Source: Takakia lepidozioides
Taxonomy: Eukaryota > Streptophyta > Takakiopsida > Takakiales > Takakiaceae
DNA length: 64,000 nucleotides
NCBI GenBank assembly: GCA_030704615.1
Contig: CM060731.1
Span: 46,996,001 to 47,060,000 of the forward strand
Direction: 5' to 3'
Shown in pieces: positions 45,376 to 58,400 of the stretch. Each line of letters starts with the position of its first letter. Position 1 is the stretch's first letter. Both the position numbers and the translations under genes were made by a program. The notes under the pieces are model-generated. The model worked only from the letters and a program-made list of their open reading frames with translations. It had not been told where the DNA came from and did not search any database.

Positions 45376-48300
45376 GGTTTCTTGAGCTACTGCGACTGGT
45401 ATTCTCTCAGAGATGGTGCTGCAGCTATGGTGGCTTTTTGCTCTAGAGAGAGAGACATATCCCCTTTACACACCAGACCTGCTGATTGAAGCATACATAT
45501 TTTATCCGTGCAGTGTACATTGATCCATTTTGGAGTTCCCATACTTTTCTGACCAAAACAGAGTACACAAATGTCCATGCTTGTTTACAAAACAGAGTAC
45601 AAAAATGTCCATACTATGTACATAAATGTCCATGCATACACCAGTACAGTCCCTACCCGTTCACTTTTTGTCCATAGCATGTGCTTGCAAATATTAGTTA
45701 TAATATTTGTAAATGTTTTTTTATTAATTTAGAGTCTCTAGGGTTTGGGGTTTGAGGGCTAGGGTTGCGATTTTCTCCTTGGTATGATTTGTTTTTTGGC
45801 TGAAATTTGTTTTGTGAAGATACACACACATGGTACTACAACTCTGCAAAAGATTGGGAGAAAAAAATTTAGTGCCTCCAAAAAGTGTGTTCTTTGCTCA
45901 TTTGTCACACCAATCTACGGAAGTAGAGCATGTAGTTGAAGTGATCTTTAAGGTTTGAAGTGCAAATGATGTGACCACATGTGGAACCTCTTGTATATGA
46001 ATTTATTTTAACACGACGCTTTGCATGAACAATGTGCATGTTGTTAGGAAGCTTGGGAATCGATAACAAAGTGAAAAACAAATTGTATCAAGGCCAATTG
46101 GCAATGTTTACCCCTACAAATCATGTACAGGGCAATGACATGGTTTTTGGCCAACTAGGAATTTTTGGAATGTGAAACTTTCCATGCACAATCTATATAG
46201 GATCCTTTAGCATGCGCCAAAAAATCGCACTGAAATTTTTTTATGTCAATGCTATTTCATAAGTTTAGCACAACTTTGTATCATGATATGGACATGGTAT
46301 GGACAATTGTGTACATAGCGTGGACATTTGTGCACATTGTAAAGATGTTTGTGTACTCTAATAGCTAAGAAGAAAAGTGACCAGTTGATGGAAAATGTCA
46401 GAATGTGCAGAAAAGAAAGGTGAAGGAAGTTTTGTGTATTTGGGTAGTATAGGGTGGTTGGTTAGTAAGTTTATAGAGGTTGGTTACTTTTGGTTAGTTT
46501 TGTGTACTAGTTTACATTGTGCTTTTCATTGGTTTTTCTTTTTTTCTACATGTGGAATGGAATTGTTTTGGGTTAAGCATTTCTGTGACCAAAGTGTTCG
46601 TTGACTGTGCTGAGTCGACAGTGACATGGAAACTAGTGGAAACCACAAAAACTAAAACTACAAGAAACAAAGTAAACCCTAAACTAAAGGAAGCTCACTA
46701 GACCAAAACTACTTACAAGCTTGAGAGACGAAACAACGAGCTGAAGAAAACCAATTTCTTCATGGATAGACGCAGTTTCGAAGTTTGCCAATTCCTCTCT
46801 AACGTTGAGCTTCATGACTAGATCGGCTGAAAGGGTTCTAGTTTCTTTCTCAGAATCTTTCTTTAACTATCCTTGGAGCAAAGCTTCTTTGTCTGTGAAT
46901 GTCTCTGGTTCCAACACCAATCTTTGATTTTGGGTAGTTGAAGCCCACAGCAAGACCTACAGCCACTAGCAGTGTGCTTTCTGGTTTAGGGTGGATACAT
47001 AACCAATATATAACAACCATATTTATCACAATGCAAGCATGCTCTTGGTCAAACAAGATGAACGCCTTCATTTGTCTTGATCAGTAGTTGGAGGTCACAC
47101 ATGTCACTGAAACCCAACTGTTTTCAGATGTGTAACTTCATATGCTTTAATCCAAAAACACTTACAATAGTTTGCACAAGGAAAAACATATTGAATCTGC
47201 AAAAACGTAGCCAGATAATGTGAGGGAAGTTACGGCAGATCGATTACAAGGACTATCAATTTCCACCTCAATACATCCAGTTTGCAGTAGCAACACATAG
47301 CAAAGAATCAATGTTTGTGCAGCCTTTACGTCGATCAACGATCCCAAGCTTACTTCAGAACTGTCGATCACAAAGTTCCGGGTTGCAAAGTGCTTGTAGA
47401 CCAGCTTTGGTATTCTTTAATTTCATCCAACTCAAAGGCATTGGATCACGACTGAATTGGGAATTCCATGGCATTCATTGGCATGCCATTTCAATCAGAT
47501 AATGGTGAAGCAGGGTTAGCACACTGGAGTGAGCCCCTCACAAAGGTAGTCTCTGTTACCTTCTATTATGCACAGGGTCCATGGCCCCAAGGCTACAGCA
47601 AACCATTCATAATTGCTATATGCATGAGGTCTAATTGCTATGTGCATGAAGTGTTCACTCTTGCACTTCAGATTGACCAATAACCAGCCTAAAAACCAAA
47701 CAAATGACGGAAGGTGAAGGAACTTTTGTGTACTTGGTTAGTTTCTTGGGGGTTGATTTTTTATGTTGTTTTCAAAAAAACAAAATTGCAGATGTATTAG
47801 GACTCCTCCATATCCTCCATATCACCATAGGAGTCTGAAGAGGTTTCTGAAAGAAACCAAGACAAAACAGCCTTACTAAGTAAGGCACAAATTTCTCTTC
47901 CACTCTTGGGTGATTGGGGTGGGTGGTGGGGTTTGTTTAGAATACCCTTTCCTCACCATGTTCATTTGTGTGATGTTAGCTCTGCAAGTGTACTTACTAC
48001 CACATGGATAGATTCAGAGATACTCAACCTTTGAGAATCACAGGACAAAAGCATCAATACCCTTTCAGCAACATTGAAGAGTAGGGAAAAATGTGTATAA
48101 TACCACAGCTACAATCAGACTATGTTTACTGCTATATACCTCCATAGCTGCAGTCAGACTATGTTTACTGTGCATGCCTTGTGGGCCTCATGACTACATT
48201 TGGTGTTACAGGGGCTCCCACTAAGACCAGACACATTACGTTATCCACTAAGACCAAACACATTGCTCGGGTCACAACATCGCCACCATATCACAGGAAC

Positions 48301-49190
48301 CTGGCCCCTCCCAACCATACAAATGGCTACTGTGGCACACACAAGTCAGACTTACCCTAATATCCCCCCCACAGTTGTATACGTCACAGAGCTACTCTTA
48401 GCTTGGGGGCAGGCCAGCAAATGGGAACCACACCAATTATCCACGGCAAGCAGCTAATAGCGCATGCTGCGATCACCCATTATCGAAACCAACACCATCA
48501 TGAGCTGAATTCTCACATGAATCCAAGGGACATAGCCCCCGTATTTATTAATAACCATAAAGTGGGGGGTTGACACTGCCAGAAAGCGCCCCTCCCGTCC
48601 AGCAAATGGCCTAAGATCTTGTGACCTTGTCAATCCTTCCCTAGACTGCTCTTGCTTTCTCGCAGCTGCACCTCTTGCTGTGTTTCTGCCTGACATTTGA
48701 CTACTCTCCAAAGAATCGAGTGAAGAGAGATGACCAGTAATAGATTGCCTGGAGGCTTGCTATTGCAAAGGGGCTGGCGTAATTGCAGCAGTTTGTTGTG
48801 CTGGCTCAATGTGGAGTTCAGCTGCATTAACCATCTTCACCAGCACATGCAACTCATTGTTGGTGAGAATTGGAGCTTTGTCTGCATGCCCACAGAGCAC
48901 ATGCCCAATGTATCTCTCTCTCACAAAAATTACGGTTCCAACCAGCCCTACCTTTGGAGGGTCCATGGCGGCAGTATCATGAAGGTCTTTAGCATCCGTT
49001 TCCTCCATGGTTTCATCCGTACATGCACTGGCCATAGGACCTGCTTACAAGGCCATGCTCATGTAAAAAGTTTCCAAGCCTATAGTTCAAAGAACCACAA
49101 AGAAAAGTTGTTGTGGCCAGCTTGACCAACCACGAGGCACAAGGCGCTAGTCACAACTTCCCCACACCACAACCTTAGAAATCTTCGTCA
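45376..49190. other. Gene-poor stretch downstream of the eIF4E-like gene
   Basis: No gene, tRNA or clear transposon recognised in 3.8 kb. 45560-45620 has direct repeats of ACAAATGTCCATGC type; 45725-45770 has a short AGGGTTTGGGGTTTGAGGG stretch resembling degenerate telomere repeat. Open frames are under 135 codons and lack domains. Confidence 0.4.
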
Positions 49191-49192
49191 GG

Positions 49193-49420
49193 CGTGTGAA
49201 TTAATGCTTCAGGGGACTCAAAAGAGTACTGACATACTGGCAGGAAGTTGCAATGCCACCACATCAAAGTGGCCTATAAACACTGCCACCACGACCTTCT
49301 CAAATCTGGTTTCCTACATATCTCACTGCTTAATACTACCTAACCCACAGCTGCAATTAATTCATCATATCCTGCCAAACCACCCTCATAGCAATTGCCT
49401 CTATTGCCAATACCCTGTAG
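49193..49420 (+). repeat. 228-bp repeat, inverted copy at 63770-64000
   Basis: This segment and the reverse complement of 63770-64000 are almost identical from ATCTTCGTCAGGCGTGTG to CTCTATTGCCAATACC. Neither copy encodes a recognised protein. The other copy is joined directly to retrotransposon coiled-coil ORF sequence and is cut by the window end, so the true length is unknown. Confidence 0.8.
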
Positions 49421-50159
49421 ATTTATGGAAAATAAAGGGGCTCAAGCTCGACTCAAATGATATCAGATCCCTAAGTAACCCGAATGTTGTCACCAATTCT
49501 TTGATGTCACGTTGTTGCTGCTTGATGGAATGCATGCCTGTAATGATCGGTTGTTAGGTCTCATCTCCGATTGTGTCTGCACTGTTATTCTCCTCTTTTG
49601 TATGGGGGCAATATAGAAGTGGAGAAAAGCAGTCCAGACTCAATGTCGTGTGGACTGCTGTTAGGCCTGACTCAAAGTTGATGAACCTTGCACCCACCCA
49701 GTTATACCATATCATCTAGTCAAGGATAGACTATCGGCTGCATACAAGATATCGAGGAACAGTGCTCTATCGCAGCAATATCGAAGGTATTGCAGAGTAT
49801 ATCGATGGAAAAAGACATTAAAAAGTTTTAAAATTATAACTGAGTCAGAAATTCCTATTATTCTACACTTCTCGTGCTTATCTTCCAGTTAATTGCCAAG
49901 TGACAAACATAACGTCCATGGCGGTACCGCCTCCCTCTGTATGGCAGCTGCACACATGTATTGAGCGATTTTTATTCACCCATCCCTTTGCTATCCGAGG
50001 TGGAAACTCCAAGATAGAAGAGTTGGATATCTTTAAGTACTCCTCCCGCTCAGAACAATCAGTCATGACCTACAACTAGTGTATCATGGGGGTGCTTTCC
50101 TATATCTATTCCTTCTTGCATTTATGTTTAGTAAGTTATGTTACTGCCTAGGATTAAGT
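49421..50159. other. Unassigned DNA left of the LTR
   Basis: No gene recognised. The last part may be the outer, diverged end of the LTR that follows; its terminal TG could not be fixed. Confidence 0.3.
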
Positions 50160-50921
50160 ATCAGATTGCTTCTGCAATCCACCATGTTCCATTTACTTAA
50201 GCATTCATTCCACAGCTTCACTCAGATCTCTCTACACAGTGTGAATATGAAATAGGTATCATATTAACACAAAGCCATGGTCTCTCTATTCTACCTTACA
50301 GTATATCTCTACAGCTTGCATGTATCAAGCATCGTCAGATCGTGTCTCCTCCTCCACTGTGCTCTCCATCCCTATGCTCAACATGTTGTCCCACCACTTC
50401 GAAGGACCTGAAACGTCTCTCCCTGATGCCAGAAGTGCTCCCCCCAGCCGTCATCCAAGAAGTGATCATTTCCCCCTCCTTCCGCTGGCTCTTCACCTGC
50501 AAGCTATAACCGTCTAACCGTGCAACTAACCGCCAGTCAGCTCGTAACTACACTGTGTCCTTGCTAGTGGTGTTCCCGCCTCCTGTTCCTCGTCTGTGGT
50601 AACAGCGCCTGTGACCTGTGTCGAGCTGTGACCGCACAGTCATGAAGCACCACAGGTTATCACACCCAGTGATTGTGACTTGTGACCTGTGTCGGGCTAT
50701 GATCACGCAGTCATGAAGCACCACAGGTTGTCACACCTTGTGACTATGACATGTGTCGGGCTGTGATCACACAGTCATGAAGCAACACAGGTTGTCACAC
50801 CCTATGATTGTGACCTGTGTCGGGCTGTGATCACACAGTCATGAAGCACCACAGTTGCGCAAAAATTAGGGGTACCCACAAAAACCCCGATTCTGCCTAA
50901 GTCCCAGACAGCCCTATAACA
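50160..50921 (-). mobile_element. Ty3-type 3' LTR
   Basis: In minus orientation the LTR begins with TGTTATAGGGCTGTC at 50921, immediately after a polypurine tract. It contains about four tandem units of 60-63 bp (GTGTCGGGCTGTGATCAC... type, 50630-50860), and its distal half matches the partial LTR at 30147-30841. The outer end is not sharply defined; 50160 is the approximate limit of that match. Confidence 0.6.
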
Positions 50922-50936
50922 TTATCCCTCCCTCTC
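50922..50936 (-). promoter_or_regulatory. Polypurine tract of the Ty3-type element
   Basis: On the minus strand GAGAGGGAGGGATAA lies directly before the TG of the LTR and after the stop of the coiled-coil ORF. This is the position and composition of the plus-strand primer site used in LTR retrotransposon replication. The same tract follows copy 1 of the ORF near 36060. Confidence 0.65.
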
Positions 50937-50958
50937 CGAAAAAGTTGTGCCTTCACGG

Positions 50959-53500
50959 TTAATGTGTGGGGTCTTCATACCTTGGTGAACGGGCACCTTT
51001 TTGTGGATGAGAGTCGGTGCGAGGGCTTAGAATTTTAGTGCGAACTGCATCTGTCCGTGGCGGAGATGGCTGTCTGCTGACTGGAGCTGATTGTCCTGGC
51101 CTAATATAGTTAGGAAGCCCTTCAGGAATGGGAGAACTCCTCCTTGCTCTGTCACCCATGACCTGTTCATACTGCTCCGCCATGTCCAACACATCTTTAC
51201 TGGACGAACCGGAGACATGGGGTTCCTGTGCATTATGCTGGCCCTTCTGGCTCATGTGCTGAACTAATAGGTCCATTGGCATCCCATCAATGCCTACCAT
51301 GTCTGGAACATTGTCAAGACAAACTCTATCTACTTTCTTCCTAGCCAGGGCAGTATATGTGCGTAATGCACCATCCGTGTAATTGGGTGGTTTGCAGAGA
51401 TGCTTGGAGGTCTCAAGCCATTGCCTGGCCATCTGCCTCTTAAGAAAAAGATGATTATGATCCCAAAGAATCTGTCTCAGGTGATCTTGGGCCTTCTGAA
51501 ACCAAGACTGGAGCTGTGTGTCATGTTGGAGCATGAGCCTGACATCATGATATGTAAACTGGGGAGGCAGAGGCAGTTGCCATTGAGGTCCATTGGAAAA
51601 AGACAGATACCTCTGATGCATTGTTTGTCGCTCGATTTGGTATTTGAGAAGAAAACAGGCTGCATAGTAAGTACCACATCCCATGACAATGTTGGCTGCC
51701 TCCTTGATTTTGGTCGACACCAGACCATGAATAACTTGGAATGCCAGCAACTCCTTCATCATGTCACTTGCACCGTGCCAGCACTGAGCAAAGACATAAT
51801 CCTCCAACTGTGTGTTTGCATCAAAAACTTTGTGCCTTGTTGCCAACGGCAACCAATGACGCATGATGTGGTAATATTGCCCCAATGACTGCACAGGTGT
51901 GAAATGTTTCCAAGCCATTTCCATGACTTGGGGAATCTGCCCAAGAGGTAGAAGTACAACATCATTATAGGCCCGCTGAGCAAAAGTCTGTGGTGGAACG
52001 AAGGGTTCATTCTAGACAGCAAGCTGATTGTTTGGCACTTGAGTGCTCAAGTCCACAGGTGATGCCTTGGGTGATTGTGATAGTGTAGCCCCTGTATCCA
52101 AGACCTGTTTAGCTTGTGCCTCGTTGACATCCAATTGTTGCCGCTTCTCCATCCCAGAGATCAATTCATCCACTTGAATCTGAAGAGTGTCCATGTCTTC
52201 CTGCAAATCAGCTATTGTACTATAGACTCCGTCAATAGTACTGGTGGTAATGGCCTGCACTTGCTTTTGGAAATCTGTGATTTCTTCCCTAGTCAATTTG
52301 CAAGGTACCATGTCATCCACCGGCTTGCCGTTCGACCATAGTTGAAGAATGTGATCATCGACCTGCTGACGAGTAGAACTTCTCAGTTTTTGCTCTTCTT
52401 CGCATTGGAATGCCTTCACCTGGCGTTGTAAGTTTTCCATTCTGGTCTTGTGAGAATTAACCAATGCAGCAAAAGTACCCATCACATGGTCAGCTTCTTT
52501 TTGTCCTGCCTTAGCCTTCTCAACAGTGTCATTCATGTTTTGAAGAACCAATTGCAACTGTAGAATGGTCTGTGACCGATTGTCTTTTTGGAGCCTCAAC
52601 TCCTTAATTGTCCCAACATTCAGAGCAATGGTCTTCTCCATATCAACAATGCGTTCGGCCTGTTGGATGGTTTGAATGTGAGCCTTCGTGCGGCTATGTC
52701 CCGTACATCGCCATGCGCAGTCTCCAAAGCAGACTTCAACTCAACATTGTGCGTGGTAAGGTGGTGATTAGCTTTTACCAACTCATCATTGAGTAGCTTC
52801 TCCCCAGAAAGAGCAGCTTCATGGTTAGTCTGCAGGGTCAACAACTGCTGGTGGTGAACACCCTGCTGTTCCTCCATCTCCAGACCCATCTTGACCAAAT
52901 TTGCTTTCTCAACCTGTAGAGCTGCCTGAGACTCTTCCAAGCTTGTCAGCAATTTCATACTCGTCTCCTCATCGAGCCGGGCCTCCCGTTCTGTTGCAAG
53001 TCTCGACTCAAACTCCCTTTTAAGTTCTTCCCTCAATGCTGCTAACTGTTCCATGGGAACACGAGTCTTAAAAATCTTCCCCAGAAGGTTAAGGGTTCTA
53101 TTCATAGAACTCAGAAGCATGGCCTATTGGGGAGCTCCCGGGGGCACTCCTTGTGCAGTGACCCTTTGACTTGATGCTCTGCAGCTCTGTACGTCTAAAA
53201 CCATTCTGGCCAAGTATCCAGTTGAGTGTGATCCTACTCCTCATCAGGTACCTTACCTTGGCACTTGGCTTCTTCTTTGGTCACCTGCACCTCAGGGCCT
53301 GCTTGCTTCTCCACAACCACATCAATCTTAGGCAGTTGTGCTATTTTCATGGTTTTCCGAGGTTTAAGGTTGGAAACCAGCTTTTTTTTTAGCGGAACCG
53401 TCTCATATCTGAGATATCCACTGGCAATCTCTACTTGAATATGCTCACAAGTAGGAATAGAATCCGTCAGCCCTGTGGAGAGAGGATCAAGGTCCAAAAC
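50959..53500 (-). pseudogene. Retrotransposon coiled-coil ORF, copy 2 (long, next to PPT and LTR)
   Basis: The most complete copy. It starts upstream with an 87-codon piece (53497-53234), then a coiled-coil start (53120-52620; REELKREFESRLATEREARL), the Gln/Glu-rich coiled coil (52641-52012), and the C-terminal 320 codons (51924-50959) ending RSPRYEDPTH. Frame breaks lie near 53150 and 52690, and TAG at 52012-52014 replaces the Trp codon seen in copy 1. Its function is unknown. Position directly before the polypurine tract and 3' LTR is that of env-like ORFs in plant Ty3 elements, but no signal peptide or membrane segment is visible, so an envelope role is not supported. Confidence 0.6.
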
Positions 53501-53867
53501 TGAACCCTCAACGGTAACCCGAGTACCTTGCTGTGATGGCTATGGCTGCCATATTACTAGCAAGTTGTATGGTAGAGTCTGCCCAATGTTCAATGCGACA
53601 CATTTATTTATCGTGATTAAATAATATAATATTATAACATCATCCGACTTCCCAGTGGACGTTCAATGAATTGTTCAGTAGTGCAACTCTACAAGCACTT
53701 CAATGTCAATTGGACCTCTTATATGACACGTTTTGAAACAAGTACGACATCACCTATAATTTCACAAAGTTCAATCACACATTACACCATGATATTATTA
53801 ATATTTGAAATAATTTTAATTCAGTAATATATTAGGTTTGGTCCGGATTTAAGCCAAAAGTCCAAAA
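53501..53867. other. AT-rich non-coding DNA
   Basis: Nothing recognised; an AT-rich stretch between the coiled-coil ORF and the copia fragment. Confidence 0.4.
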
Positions 53868-54800
53868 TTAGTTAAAATATGGTTTATCCAAGACCCTCAT
53901 GATGGAGCATACACCTTGCACTTTTAGAGTTCTATTCATTCTCTCAGCAAACCCCATTCTGTTGAGGGGTATATGGTACAGTGAACTGCTGCTGAATTTC
54001 CTCTTGCTTACAGTACTCACGAAAAATACCAAAAATGTATTCTCCTCCGTTATCACTTCTGAGTTGCTTGAGCTTGCACTCACTTGAGGTTTCTACTTCC
54101 ACCTTAAACTCCTTGATCTTATTTAGCACCTCATTTTTCTGCTTCATAAAGTAGCACCATACCTTCTTAGTGCAATCATCAATGAATGTGACAACATACT
54201 TACAGCCTTCCAAAGAGCTGTTCTTCATGGGTCCACATATATCGGAGTGCACTAACTACAAGGGCTTAGAAGCTCTGTTTGCTCACCACTTGCAAACCGA
54301 AGTCTCTTCTGCTTGCCAAGCAAACAACCTTTGCAACCCTGTAGATTAGCTTCACATGGCCTAGCGTCCATTCCATCCACTATATCAATTTTTTGCATTT
54401 GCTGAAGCCCTGAAACATTAAGATGTCCCATTCTTCTGTGCCAAAGTGATGCATCTTGTTTTTGGTCTCTTCCAAGATGAGCATATTCATCTGCCGTCTC
54501 TGAGCTACAAAACAATCTGTACAGTTTACCATCCCTCACAGCTTCTGCTATGATCTTTCCAGAATCATCTTTGATCCGACAATTTCGACTACTGAACTCA
54601 ACACATAAGTTCTTGGCTGTAGCCTTACTGACTGATAAAAGGTTCTTGGCAAAACTTGGCACAAATAGCACATCATGCGGACGACCCTATTCTACCTTGC
54701 TATTGACTAACATGTCAATAACTATAGATCATTTTCCCACAACCTCTTGTATTGAATGATCTCCCAAGTCAATCTTGGGGGTTGTTTTTTCATGAGCAAT
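53868..54800 (-). pseudogene. Ty1/copia pol fragment: GAG-pre-integrase and integrase
   Basis: The minus strand encodes VPSFAKNLLSVSKA, the GAG-pre-integrase finger (LWHRRMGHLN, CKGCLLGKQ) and the integrase core start (HSDICGPM, FIDDCTKKVW, RSDNGGEY, VPYTPQQNG, then AERMNRT in another frame). In copia elements this part cuts and inserts element DNA; the first two catalytic Asp residues and the downstream Glu region are visible. Stops near 54252 and 53944-53960 and the absence of reverse transcriptase show that it is a dead internal fragment. No copia LTR was identified nearby. Confidence 0.85.
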
Positions 54801-54913
54801 GAGCAGATGAGCCATGAGCAGAGTTCCCGAACCTCCTCCATACCAAAATCCGAAGGGACGTTGGAGGTTCGGATCCGGTTCGGGATGTGTGCGAAGCTGA
54901 TATGGCCACATAC

Positions 54914-55401
54914 TTAATGTCTAGGATGTATAAATGCACGGTATTGGAAGGTGTACCACCCAATTCCGCGCGTCACATACACTACCAGAGTTAACTGAGG
55001 CCAAAGGAAAATGAGAAGTCGGCAGCGACTTTCGTGCCTGGTGATCAGTAAAGTCTGTGCCGACTTCTGGAACAGAAGGTAGGGGAAATGTAACTTAAAA
55101 AGGGCAGGCGGAAGTCTGTGCCAATTTCTCCCAAAAACAAATCGTGTGCTTAAGTAAATAGGAAAATACAAGTAGGGACCGGGAAGTCTGTGGCGACTTC
55201 TGGCCCACAATGAGATGACATTAATTCGGAAAAAGGCAGGGACTGTGAATATTGCTTAGAATGCAGATGTACTCCAACATTTTCCATGCTTCAAGACAAT
55301 CAGTCATACTACTTTTTTGCTCCATCCATTGCATGGAGCTGCACATAAAATAAACACGAAACAAATTTTTGAATTTACATAAACGTTTAAGGGTAACAAG
55401 G
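54914..55401. repeat. 3' flank of P2' with GAAGTC palindromes
   Basis: Four motifs of the GAAGTCKGYRCMGACTTC type lie at about 55014, 55050, 55112 and 55181, extending the palindrome-bearing unit beyond the end of the P2' coding region. In P2 this part is missing. The junction with the copia fragment lies near 54910. Confidence 0.6.
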
Positions 55402-58400
55402 TTAAGGAATGCCCTCACTGGTAGCCTCCCCATATTCCATCTCCACATCGTCCACCACTTTCTCGATGATCTCATCGACATCATCATCGTCCTCTTTTTC
55501 TGTCGATGGATCAGAGCTCTCACTACGTAGCACAGCACTATATTCTACTAGATGTTGAACCTTCCTAAACCTTTTAACCGCTCGTGCCTCACCTGGCCAC
55601 ATTGGCCTCTTCGACAATTCGCGGGATTCTTGCCGAGCTAGCCTTTCTGCCATCTTTGCTGCATAGTCAGGAAGACACATAGGTTTGGGTGGGGTGAAGA
55701 GAACAGCAACTACTTTTCGATGAAGATCTGCCCTCTTCTCGGCAATCTGTGCCTTCCTATTTTCCCTCTCCTGACGTGCAGCCATTAAGGAGGCTGTACG
55801 GCGATGAGCTGGCGTCGTTGGAGCTGGCCTCCTTGTGCAAATTGAGGGAACATCACTGCAAAAGGAAAAAAATACCATGGTCATGAGCCTTGCAAAGGGA
55901 ACGTGTTGGCCGGGCCATGGCAAGCAAGACAACGCATCAGAATTGAGAAATCTGTGCCGACTATCATGTTTTGAAGAAAGAAAACTAGAGGAACAGCAAA
56001 CTTACTCACTCCAGTACATGGACATGCACAGGTTGGTCACCAGAATCCCGGAACCACTCATCAGGTATCAAGTCCATTGGGGCCACGGGGTCAGGTGTAG
56101 CAGGCATCTCACTTTGCAGGCCCTGCAGTTTCTCTCTTACAAGCTCTCCTTCACCTTCCAAGGCCAACAAGTGGCGACCACAAACCCGTGCAACCACCAT
56201 GGATGCGCCACAGTTTGCAGTGAGGTCCACAATCTTGCCCCAATGTCAGTCAACATCTCCATAAAAGTCTGTAGGAACATTGGGCTTTTTTCTCTGGCGC
56301 CTCTGAACCAGGTCCTATCAGCTCTTGTGTACAGCCTGTCTTTGGTGACACAATTGCGCACAATGTCGGTGTCAACCGGATTGAAGTCGGAATCCAGTTT
56401 CTTGGCATCCCGGCCAAGGTCGCAGGCATATGTCGGGCTCTTCAACAGCAAAAAAACATAAAACACCCGAGTCTGCACAGGAAACCCAATTGCCTCAACA
56501 CATGAACTGTAAGTCTGGGCTGACTTCAGTAAAGGTGGACAAGGACATGGGCGACATGTTGGAAAGCGTTGGTAATAATTTCGTACTTCCCAAGCACCAA
56601 CCTTTGTCCGATATTGTTGAGCAGGAAAATAGGGGGCTAAGTTGGAAGTCTGTGCAGACTTCCCTTACTGTTCTGGGAAGCCTGTGCCGACTTCCAAAAC
56701 AGAACGTGGACTGCGGCGTTGTTCAAACTGCTCAGCATAACTCACTGTTAAATGAAAAAACCACTAGTGGACGTGGGAACATGTAGGAGGCACTTATGTC
56801 TTCAATGGGAACAGGACTGGGAATTTGGGAAGTCTGTGCAGACTTCCCACATTGACAGGGAATGGAACATGATGAACGACCCAAGGAGGTGGTGTTTTGG
56901 GCTACCTGTGGCTGCTGCTCATTGCCTGTCAGGAGCGGGAGGGCATTCATGCAGGTCCACTTCCTCTTGACAAAACGAAACGGCACATTGCTCGCTATCC
57001 GTCGAAGGTCCATCTCCGTCTTGCCGTCACCCTTGCAGAAAATGAGGAGTCGCCCCACATCATCCGTGATTGCATTTGCCAACGATATGGCAGAGCTGAT
57101 GTGAGAAAGCTTCCGAACATTCCAATCGGGAACAACACCCTCTGCTCCACAATTATGCACCATCTGCCCATCTGAGATATCCACAATGACGAGGTCAGCG
57201 CCTTCCTTCATGGAGGGTTCGGATACCCCCCCCCCCCCCACGCACAGGCTCCCTCCTCTTCTTGTGGCGCTCAATGAAGGCATCTACCATTGCCCTCTCC
57301 GGAGGCCACCTCTTTGTGGTGGATTTGGTTGCCAGCCGCTGCTCAACAAGTGCGAAGCTGTCACAGTGGGTGCATTTCACCTCACAAGTCGGCACAGACT
57401 TCTGCAGTGGATGCGCCTCAAACAAGGATTGCTTTATGGCTAAGGGCAATGCCGTTGCCTTAGGTACTCTGGTAGCAGCCCCCGGAAAAATCAGACTTCG
57501 GCTGGGGCCACGGCGTGCGTTTGCCAGGTCCATTCCACCCAGATGCTCGGTGATCCCCGTTCTGCCATGCTGATGAACATGTTCGCCTTCCACCACCTGC
57601 ACGTCCTCTGTCTCATCCGCCCCTTCCTGGCTTTTCTCCATCTATGCTCTGCCTTGTTTGGCAGGAGATGACTGCTCGCTGACTCTCTGAGCCTTCTTTG
57701 GCTTCTGCTTCCTGGTGCGGCCCTTTTTTGATGCTGCCTCCGCCGTAAGGGCCTCCGTGGTGTGCTCAAGATGAGCGACAACGGCATTGTGGGCTTCTGC
57801 CATAGCGGTCTCGCTGGCAGGTTGTCCGGATGGAGGTGGTATTTCTTCACCTGAAGCAAGCGTCTTATATGCTTCTGCCTCCTCCACAGGGATGAAGTTC
57901 GGTGGGCACGTGGGAGGACCGCACGTACTCTGTAATCTGCTTGCGATTGTACATGGTGCACTCAGACCGTGTACCTGCCGCCTGAATGTGTTTGTTGGGC
58001 AGAAGGTAGAAGTTGATGTACCTGAAAAGGTGAGGCATTTCAGATTCAGAAATCGGCACAGACTATTGCCATTGTTAGCATGTTGTCGGGAAATCTGTGG
58101 AGACTTCCCAACTACAACGTCTTGAAATACAACACAGGGTTTGCATTGTCATACCTGTACACAAGTGTGCAGGCTACATCCCCCCTAGCTGCTCTAGGAC
58201 ACCCCAGCTCCTGCGTGGGCCCTCCACCATCTCGCAGTGGAAAAGCTCGTTCCAGTACTCGACCATAAAAATGCTCAATCCACCTGAGCAATCCTTTCAT
58301 GTCCTCTGTCTGACGCACCGCCAAAATCTTTGCCTTGATTAGAGAGGCCAGTTCCCTCTCCGCCGCTTGCATTTGCTGCAACAAACAAGGACTGTCAACA

